Assembly: GCA_001769505.1 (NCBI GenBank)
Contig: MEOF01000032.1
Span: 1-64,000, forward strand
Direction: 5' to 3'
Origin: Bacteroidetes bacterium GWF2_33_38
Lineage (GTDB): Bacteria > Bacteroidota > Bacteroidia > Bacteroidales > GWF2-33-38
Length of the DNA stretch: 64,000 nt
Both the position numbers and the translations under genes were made by a program. Shown piece by piece: positions 57,871 through 64,000 of this stretch. Below the pieces are notes generated by a model. That model searched no databases, was not told the DNA's origin, and saw only the letters and a program-made list of their open reading frames with translations. The number at the start of each line of letters is the position of its first letter. Positions within the stretch are counted from its first letter, which is position 1.

Positions 57871-59679
57871 ATGAAACATCTTTTTTACTTTTTTACATTC
57901 ATTTTTGCTTTTTATAATATTTCTTCAGCTCAAGACACCTTAAGTTTTAACGATTTTGAAGACGAAACATTAGGAACATGGTCTGAGATTAGTGTTATTG
58001 GCGACCAAAATTGGTACGTATCGTCGTTTAATGCTAATAAATTTGCATATATTAACGGGTACTCATCAGGTAACGTTGCTAATGAAGATTGGTTAATTTC
58101 TCCTCAAATTAATTTTACCGATAACGCTCCAGTCTCTTTTAGCTTTAAAAGTGCAACAACATATACCGGAGACAATATTCAGGTATTAGTATCTACAAAT
58201 TACGATGGATTTAGCAATCCAAATACCGCAACATGGACAAACTTATCAGCATCATTGTCAACAGGAAGCTATGTTTGGGTGGAATCGGGAAATATTAATT
58301 TATCATCATATACCGGAAACGGATACGTAGCTATTAAATATACCTCGTCAACAAGTGCAGCCAGAGTTTGGGAAGTTGATGATTTATTTATCTCTGGTTC
58401 ACAAGGAACTGTTGAGCCTCCTGTAAATTCAGGCAGCGACACGGTTACTGTTATGCATTATAATCTACTGGCTTATACTTCAAGTACCTACATTACTTGC
58501 AATCAAACAAATAACAACATCACAACTAAAGATGGATATTTAAAAACTATTTTACAATATGTTAAACCTGACATTTTTGAGGTTAACGAAATTAGCGATA
58601 ATTCATCTGATCACGACAGACTTAAAACAAACTGTCTGAATGTTGACGGAATAACATACTACAAACGTGCCGTTATGACCAATAATACGACATCTTGGAT
58701 TGTAAATGAATTATACTACAATTCTGAAAAGTTTGAGTTAGTTATGCAAGATGTAATTTTAAACGATTTAAGGGATATCAATGTTTACAAATTAAAATAC
58801 ACAACAAACGATGTTGATGGAAATCCGATATATCTATACTGTATTTCAGCACACTTAAAAGCTGGAGAAACCGAAACCGTTGCAAGAGCCGAAATGACAA
58901 GCAGTATTATGACTTATCTTGACAACCTTGGTGCTGCTGGCAATTATATAATTATGGGCGATTTTAATCTTTACACAAGCACCGAAACTGCTTATCAAAA
59001 CATGATTAGCCATACCAATTCAGATACAAAAATGAACGACCCAGTAAACAAGCCTGGCGACTGGGATAATAATTCAAGTTTTGCATATTATCACACTCAA
59101 TCAACTCGTTACGACTTCGACGGAGACACCGAATGTTTTACTGAAGAGTGTGGAAGTGGTTGTGGTTCTGATGGTAGATTTGATTTTATTTTAGCTTCAA
59201 ATAGCATTATGAATGGAGATATGAAAGTTTCATATATTTCAAATTCATACAAAACTATTGGACAAGACGGTTTACATTTTAATGAAGCCATTACAGATAG
59301 CCCAACAAACACATCTGTTCCTTCTAATTTAATCACCGCACTTTACAATGGTTCTGACCATTATCCAGTAACATTAAAATTATTTATTGAAGCTGATACA
59401 TCTTCATCAATTGCAGATAAAGTTAATACTAACACAACAAATATTTTTGCTATGCCAAATCCTGCATCATCATCTGTAAATTTTGTATTGTCTGATGTAG
59501 CAAAAGACTCCAAAATAAGTATTTACAATACTCAAGGACAAGTAATTGATATTCTTAATGTTCAGAACGGACAATCAAGCATAAACTTCAATATTTCAAA
59601 TTACGAAAATGGAATCTATTTCTATTCTTTAGAAAACGAGTCCGCAAAAATTACAAAACGATTTATAGTTGTAAAATAG
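57871..59679 (+). CDS. T9SS-exported endonuclease/exonuclease/phosphatase-fold protein with N-terminal choice-of-anchor J-like domain
   Basis: 'NDFEDETLGTWSEISVIGDQNWYVSS...NEDWLISPQINF'; 'VMHYNLLAYTSS', 'IIMGDFNLYTSTE', 'NGSDHYPVTLKL'; C-term 'AMPNPASSSVNFVLSD...NGIYFYSL'. Confidence 0.85.
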   Translation: MKHLFYFFTFIFAFYNISSAQDTLSFNDFEDETLGTWSEISVIGDQNWYVSSFNANKFAYINGYSSGNVANEDWLISPQINFTDNAPVSFSFKSATTYTGDNIQVLVSTNYDGFSNPNTATWTNLSASLSTGSYVWVESGNINLSSYTGNGYVAIKYTSSTSAARVWEVDDLFISGSQGTVEPPVNSGSDTVTVMHYNLLAYTSSTYITCNQTNNNITTKDGYLKTILQYVKPDIFEVNEISDNSSDHDRLKTNCLNVDGITYYKRAVMTNNTTSWIVNELYYNSEKFELVMQDVILNDLRDINVYKLKYTTNDVDGNPIYLYCISAHLKAGETETVARAEMTSSIMTYLDNLGAAGNYIIMGDFNLYTSTETAYQNMISHTNSDTKMNDPVNKPGDWDNNSSFAYYHTQSTRYDFDGDTECFTEECGSGCGSDGRFDFILASNSIMNGDMKVSYISNSYKTIGQDGLHFNEAITDSPTNTSVPSNLITALYNGSDHYPVTLKLFIEADTSSSIADKVNTNTTNIFAMPNPASSSVNFVLSDVAKDSKISIYNTQGQVIDILNVQNGQSSINFNISNYENGIYFYSLENESAKITKRFIVVK

Positions 59680-59700
59680 CAAAATACTTTCAGATGCAAA

Positions 59701-59734
59701 GCGACCGATGCTTAAAATATCGGTCGCTTTTTTT
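59701..59734 (+). terminator. Rho-independent terminator
   Basis: GCGACCGAT...ATCGGTCGC followed by TTTTTTT. Confidence 0.85.
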
Positions 59735-59890
59735 ATTTATCTTTTATTCTCTCAACTTCAAAATGTCAGGCAAAATTTTAATTCTTAAAACTAAAACTGT
59801 CACACGTTTGTATTCAAATATGTTTTATAAAAGATTGATGATTAAAACAAAACCATATATTTATAACTGAAAAGATAAACAAAAATATAT

Positions 59891-60412
59891 ATGCGAATTA
59901 AACGAATATTTTCGACTCAACACGTTGAAAAAGAGCAAAATACAATCGACATTTCTCTTCTCGATAAATTAATCGAAAAATACAAAGGAAAAAAAGGAAA
60001 TCTAATTCCTTTGCTTCAAGGAGCCCAAGCCATTTACGGATATCTTCCAAACGAAGTTTTTGAACATTTTTCGAAACAATTAGGTTTGAAATTGAGCGAT
60101 ATGTATGGAGTTGCAACTTTTTATTCTCAATTTAGACTAAAAAAAGCAGGAAAACACATCGTAAAAGTTTGTCACGGAACAGCTTGCCACGTTCAAAATG
60201 CTGATGCAATCACAGATGCAATTAAAGAAACGCTGAATGTTTCGGATGGCGAAACCACTCCCGATGGAATGTTCACTCTGGAATCGGTAGCATGTTTGGG
60301 TTGTTGCTCTTTAGCTCCTGTAATGATGATTGGCGATAACACTTTCGGAAAACTCAAATCAACTGATGCAGTGAAAGTTATACGTGAAATCAAGTTGCAA
60401 GAAGCAAATTAA
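59891..60412 (+). CDS. NuoE-like [2Fe-2S] subunit (HydC/HndA type)
   Basis: 'LIPLLQGAQAIYGYLPNEVFEHFSKQLGLKLSDMYGVATFYSQFRL...VCHGTACHVQNAD...ESVACLGCCSLAPVMMIGDNTFGKL'. Confidence 0.92.
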   Translation: MRIKRIFSTQHVEKEQNTIDISLLDKLIEKYKGKKGNLIPLLQGAQAIYGYLPNEVFEHFSKQLGLKLSDMYGVATFYSQFRLKKAGKHIVKVCHGTACHVQNADAITDAIKETLNVSDGETTPDGMFTLESVACLGCCSLAPVMMIGDNTFGKLKSTDAVKVIREIKLQEAN

Positions 60413-60436
60413 TTTTAATTCTTTAAAATCTAAAAA

Positions 60437-62215
60437 ATGTCAAAAACAAAAGTTATTGTTGGTCTTGGAAGTTGTGGAATTGCAGCTGGAGCTAACAAAG
60501 TTTATGATAAATTATCAGCATTAAAAATATCAGAAAATCTAGATTTCGAACTTGGAAAAACAAGTTGTGTTGGAATGTGTTTTCGCGAACCTTTGGTTGA
60601 AATTATCGACGAAACTGGTTCGTATTTGTATGGCGAAATTGACGAGAAAAAAGTAGATGAAATTATTGAAAAACATATAAAACTATTTTCTCCAATTAAA
60701 GAATATGTTGTTAAAACCGATTTGTTCGAAACCAAAGACGATAATTTTTTCAAAGGACAAGTAAAAATCGCTTTGCGAAATTGCGGTTTTATAAATCCTG
60801 AATTTATTTCAGAATACGAAGCAAGAGATGGTTACAAATCGTTGAAAAAAATAATTTCAGACAAAATTTCTGATCAAGATGTTATCAAAACTGTTCTCGA
60901 TTCTGGCTTGCGAGGTCGTGGAGGCGGTGGATTTCCAACTGGTTTGAAATGGCGATTTGCAAACAACAATAAATCCGACGAAAAATATATAATTTGCAAT
61001 GCCGACGAAGGTGATCCTGGTGCATTTATGGATCGTTCATTGTTAGAAGGCGACCCACATTCGGTAATCGAAGGAATGATAATTGGAGCTTACGCGATGG
61101 GTTCAAACGGTGGTGTAATCTATTGTAGAGCCGAATATCCATTGGCAATAAAACGATTAAATATTGCGTTGGAACAAGCTCGAAATGCTGGATATTTAGG
61201 AAAAAACATTTTAGGTTTAGAAGGTTTCAATCTCGATATTTATGTAAAAGAAGGAGCCGGAGCATTTGTTTGTGGCGAAGAAACTGCATTAATTGCATCG
61301 GTTGAAGGCGAAAGAGGAATGCCTCGAAAACGTCCACCATTTCCTGCCGAAGCTGGTTTGTGGCGTAAACCAACCAACATAAATAATGTTGAAACTTTGG
61401 CAAATATTCCTTGGATAATTTTGCACGGAGCCGACGCTTATGCAAAATATGGAACCGAAAAAAGTAAAGGAACAAAAGTTTTTGCTTTAACAGGAAAAAT
61501 TCAAAATGGAGGTTTGGTTGAAGTTCCAATGGGAATTTCTATTAAAGATATTATTTTCAAATTGGGTGGTGGAATTCAAAATGGAAAAAAATTCAAAGCA
61601 GTTCAACTTGGCGGACCATCGGGCGGTTGCATTCCTGAACATTTATCTGACACTTTAGTTGATTACGATAGCGTAAATGCAACAGGTGCAATTATGGGTT
61701 CGGGCGGTATGGTTGTTATGGACGAAACCACTTGTATGGTTGATATGGCTCGATTTTTCTTGAATTTTACGCAAGAAGAAAGTTGTGGAAAATGTACTTT
61801 TTGCCGAATTGGAACCAAACGAATGTTAGAAATTTTAACTCGCATCACGCAAGGTGAGGGAAAACAAGGCGATATTGAATTGTTAGAAGAATTAGCTTAT
61901 CAAATTAAAGATAGTTCGTTGTGCGGATTAGGACAAACTGCTCCAAATCCTGTTTTAACAACTTTAAAATATTTCCGTCACGAGTACGAAGCACACATAA
62001 ACGACAAAAAATGTCCTGCAAAGAGCTGTAAACAACTTTTAACTTACGAAGTTGACAAAGTAAATTGCACTGGATGTACGGTTTGTGCTAAAAATTGTCC
62101 GGTTAACGCAATTGACGGAGCAAGAAAAGAAATGCACTTTATTAGACAAGATGCTTGTATTAAATGTGGCGTTTGTTATAGTAAGTGTAAATTTAACGCA
62201 ATTAAAATAAGTTAA
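60437..62215 (+). CDS. NuoF-like flavoprotein with thioredoxin-like [2Fe-2S] N-terminus and C-terminal 2x[4Fe-4S] ferredoxin (HydB/HndC type)
   Basis: 'GLRGRGGGGFPTGLKWRFA', 'NADEGDPGAFMDRSLLEGDPHSVIEGM', 'ESCGKCTFCRIGTKRMLEIL', 'CTGCTVCAKNCPVNAI...CIKCGVCYSKCKFNAIKI'. Confidence 0.94.
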   Translation: MSKTKVIVGLGSCGIAAGANKVYDKLSALKISENLDFELGKTSCVGMCFREPLVEIIDETGSYLYGEIDEKKVDEIIEKHIKLFSPIKEYVVKTDLFETKDDNFFKGQVKIALRNCGFINPEFISEYEARDGYKSLKKIISDKISDQDVIKTVLDSGLRGRGGGGFPTGLKWRFANNNKSDEKYIICNADEGDPGAFMDRSLLEGDPHSVIEGMIIGAYAMGSNGGVIYCRAEYPLAIKRLNIALEQARNAGYLGKNILGLEGFNLDIYVKEGAGAFVCGEETALIASVEGERGMPRKRPPFPAEAGLWRKPTNINNVETLANIPWIILHGADAYAKYGTEKSKGTKVFALTGKIQNGGLVEVPMGISIKDIIFKLGGGIQNGKKFKAVQLGGPSGGCIPEHLSDTLVDYDSVNATGAIMGSGGMVVMDETTCMVDMARFFLNFTQEESCGKCTFCRIGTKRMLEILTRITQGEGKQGDIELLEELAYQIKDSSLCGLGQTAPNPVLTTLKYFRHEYEAHINDKKCPAKSCKQLLTYEVDKVNCTGCTVCAKNCPVNAIDGARKEMHFIRQDACIKCGVCYSKCKFNAIKIS

Positions 62216-62263
62216 AAGTTTATAAAGTTATAAAGTTGAAAAGGCAAAAGAAAAACAATCAAA

Positions 62264-62401
62264 AATAGTACGTCATTGCGAACGGAATGAAATGGAGTGT
62301 GGCAATCTCACAAATTGAAAATATTGAAGTCTAAATTTTCGTCTTCAATAAAAGCAAAAAAATTACTACATTTCTCTCACAATGACGAACAAATTGAAAA
62401 A
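62264..62401. repeat. Palindromic-type repeat unit, left copy (CGTCATTGCGAACGGAATGAAATGGAGTGTGGCAATCTCA ... AATGACGAACAAATTGAAAAA)
   Basis: Shares 'aaatagNacgtcattgcgaa', 'gtggcaatctca' and a 21-bp identical end with the right copy at 62734-62861. Confidence 0.75.
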
Positions 62402-62413
62402 GTTACAAACGTT

Positions 62414-62713
62414 ATGGAAAAAGGCGGATATGTTTATATAATTACAAACAAAAATAATACAGTTTTATATACAGGTGTAACGTCAGATTTGTCGAAAAGA
62501 ATAGCAGAACATAAAGAAACAATTTATAAAAAATCGTTCACAACAAAATATAATTTAGATAAACTTGTTTATTTTGAGCATTTTAATCTTATTATTTTTG
62601 CAATTGAAAGAGAAAAACAAATAAAAGCAGGAACTCGAAAGAAAAAATTAGATTTAATAAATAGTTTAAATCCTGAATGGAAAGATTTATTCGAAGATAT
62701 AATTCATTGGTAA
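62414..62713 (+). CDS. GIY-YIG endonuclease domain protein
   Basis: 'GGYVYIITNKNNTVLYTGVTSDLSKRIAEHKE...FTTKYNLDKLVYFEHF...AIEREKQIKAGTRKKKLDLINSLNPEWKDL'; start moved to MEKGGY because upstream residues are repeat DNA. Confidence 0.92.
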   Translation: MEKGGYVYIITNKNNTVLYTGVTSDLSKRIAEHKETIYKKSFTTKYNLDKLVYFEHFNLIIFAIEREKQIKAGTRKKKLDLINSLNPEWKDLFEDIIHW

Positions 62714-62733
62714 TTAATAAAATAAATATTATA

Positions 62734-62861
62734 AATAGAACGTCATTGCGAATGGAGTGAAACGAAATGTGGCAATCTCATTCAAAATGTTCAGAACTTC
62801 GTAGGTTTGAGATTGCCACACTTCACTTTGTTACGTTCGCAATGACGAACAAATTGAAAAA
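62734..62861. repeat. Palindromic-type repeat unit, right copy (CGTCATTGCGAATGG...GGCAATCTCA / TGAGATTGCCACACTTCAC...CGCAATGACG)
   Basis: Two ~40-bp inverted arms at 62741-62780 and 62808-62847. Confidence 0.85.
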
Positions 62862-62896
62862 ATTATGTCATCACAATTTGTGATGACATAATTTTT
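62858..62896. repeat. Perfect 39-bp palindrome AAAAATTATGTCATCACAA-T-TTGTGATGACATAATTTTT
   Basis: 19-bp arms around single T at 62877. Confidence 0.9.
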
Positions 62897-62962
62897 AAAA
62901 AAGTAAACAAAATAAAACAAATCATTTTCCAAACCCCTTGGGGTTGGGGCAAAAAACAATAT

Positions 62963-64000
62963 ATGAACGAACAATTAAATATAATTCTTAACGGAAATAA
63001 TGTTAAAGGAAACAAAGGCGAAACAATTCTTCAACTTGCAAAAAGATTAGGAATTGAAATTCCAACACTTTGCAACGACCCAAGATTAGAACCATATTCA
63101 TCTTGTTATGTTTGCGTGGTTGAAGTTGCCGGAATGAGAGGTTTGCAACCATCTTGTTCAACTCGTTTAACCGAAGGAATGACCATCACAACCGAAAACG
63201 ACAAAATCCGTACAGCACGAAAAACTGCTTTAGATTTGTTGCTAAGCAATCACTACGCCGATTGTGCCGCACCTTGCAAGCAAACTTGTCCTGCAGGAGT
63301 TGATGTACAAGGCTATATTTCATTTGTCGAAAAAGGTTTATACCACGAAGCAGTTGCTTTAATTAAAGAAACAAACCCCTTCCCTGCTGTTTGCGGACGA
63401 GTTTGTGTTCGTCCTTGCGAACTTGCGTGTCGTCGTAATTTACTCGACGAAGGAACCGCCGTTGGAATCGACTACATGAAACGTTTCGCTGCAGATTTCG
63501 ATTTAAATTCAAAATCGAAATACGTTCCCGATATTAAAAAACCAACAGGAAAAAAAGTTGCAATAATTGGAGCCGGTCCTGGAGGATTATCAAGTGCTTT
63601 TTTTCTACGTAAAGAAGGACATACCGTTGATGTTTTCGAAGCTGCTCCTAAAGGCGGTGGCTGGTTACGCTATGGTATTCCCGAATATCGATTACCCAAT
63701 GATGTTTTGCAAAAAGAAATTGATAACATAACCGAACTCGGAGTAAATATTTATTACAACAAACGCTTAGGCGAAAATATCTTGTACAAAGAAATTAAAG
63801 ATAATTACGATGCAATGATTCTTGCTATTGGCTGTCAAACAGGGACACGTATTGGTTGCGAAGGCGATGACGCATTGAATGTTTTTTCTGGAATTGATTT
63901 CTTGAAACAAATGGAACTTTCGGGCAAAAAACACGATTTTAGTGGAAAAACTGTTGGAGTTATTGGCGGCGGAAACACAGCAATGGACTGTTGTCGTACG
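62963..64000 (+). CDS. [2Fe-2S] NuoG-N-like + GltD-like FAD/NAD(P)-dependent oxidoreductase (truncated by window end)
   Basis: Open frame of 346 codons to window edge: 'TLCNDPRLEPYSSCYVCVVEVAGMRGLQPSCST', 'HYADCAAPCKQTCPAGVDVQGYISF...FPAVCGRVCVRPCELACRRNL', 'KKVAIIGAGPGGLSSAFFLRKEGHTVDVFEA'. Confidence 0.9.
   Translation, partial: MNEQLNIILNGNNVKGNKGETILQLAKRLGIEIPTLCNDPRLEPYSSCYVCVVEVAGMRGLQPSCSTRLTEGMTITTENDKIRTARKTALDLLLSNHYADCAAPCKQTCPAGVDVQGYISFVEKGLYHEAVALIKETNPFPAVCGRVCVRPCELACRRNLLDEGTAVGIDYMKRFAADFDLNSKSKYVPDIKKPTGKKVAIIGAGPGGLSSAFFLRKEGHTVDVFEAAPKGGGWLRYGIPEYRLPNDVLQKEIDNITELGVNIYYNKRLGENILYKEIKDNYDAMILAIGCQTGTRIGCEGDDALNVFSGIDFLKQMELSGKKHDFSGKTVGVIGGGNTAMDCCRT

Noticed and set aside
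62297-62413. N-terminal extension of the GIY-YIG ORF in the track
   Set aside because: Encoded by the left repeat unit (SFSSSIKAKKLLHFSHNDEQIEK); a Met directly before GGYVYIIT is the more likely start.

Overview
AT-rich Bacteroidetes/Bacteroidota-type chromosomal window, indicated by T9SS sorting domains, PorT/SprA-like proteins and TTTG...TAnnTTTG promoters. The left ~31 kb is mostly housekeeping (pyrE, bcp, recA, ybaB, tRNA-Asp, fabD, porT-like, ubiE/menG, purL, NAG kinase, xseB), mixed with secreted T9SS cargo: a GH18/CUB/PKD protein, repeat adhesin-like proteins and a short SprA-like protein with its own T9SS-type tail. The centre (31412-57762) is a head-to-tail array of ten large paralogs. 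Each joins a different N-terminal sensor (7 TPR, 2 two-component-type propeller/Y_Y_Y, 1 7TMR-DISM) to a heptad coiled coil and a SpoIIE/PP2C phosphatase. No STAS or RsbW-like partner is visible in the window. Two sites in these phosphatase genes contain intergenic-type repeat or palindromic DNA carried in frame, resembling Rickettsia palindromic elements in concept. The right end carries a T9SS exo/endonuclease-fold protein and a NuoE/NuoF/(2Fe-2S+GltD-like) electron-transfer operon, interrupted by a GIY-YIG ORF flanked by palindromic repeats. All calls come from reading the sequence and supplied translations; no searches were run.
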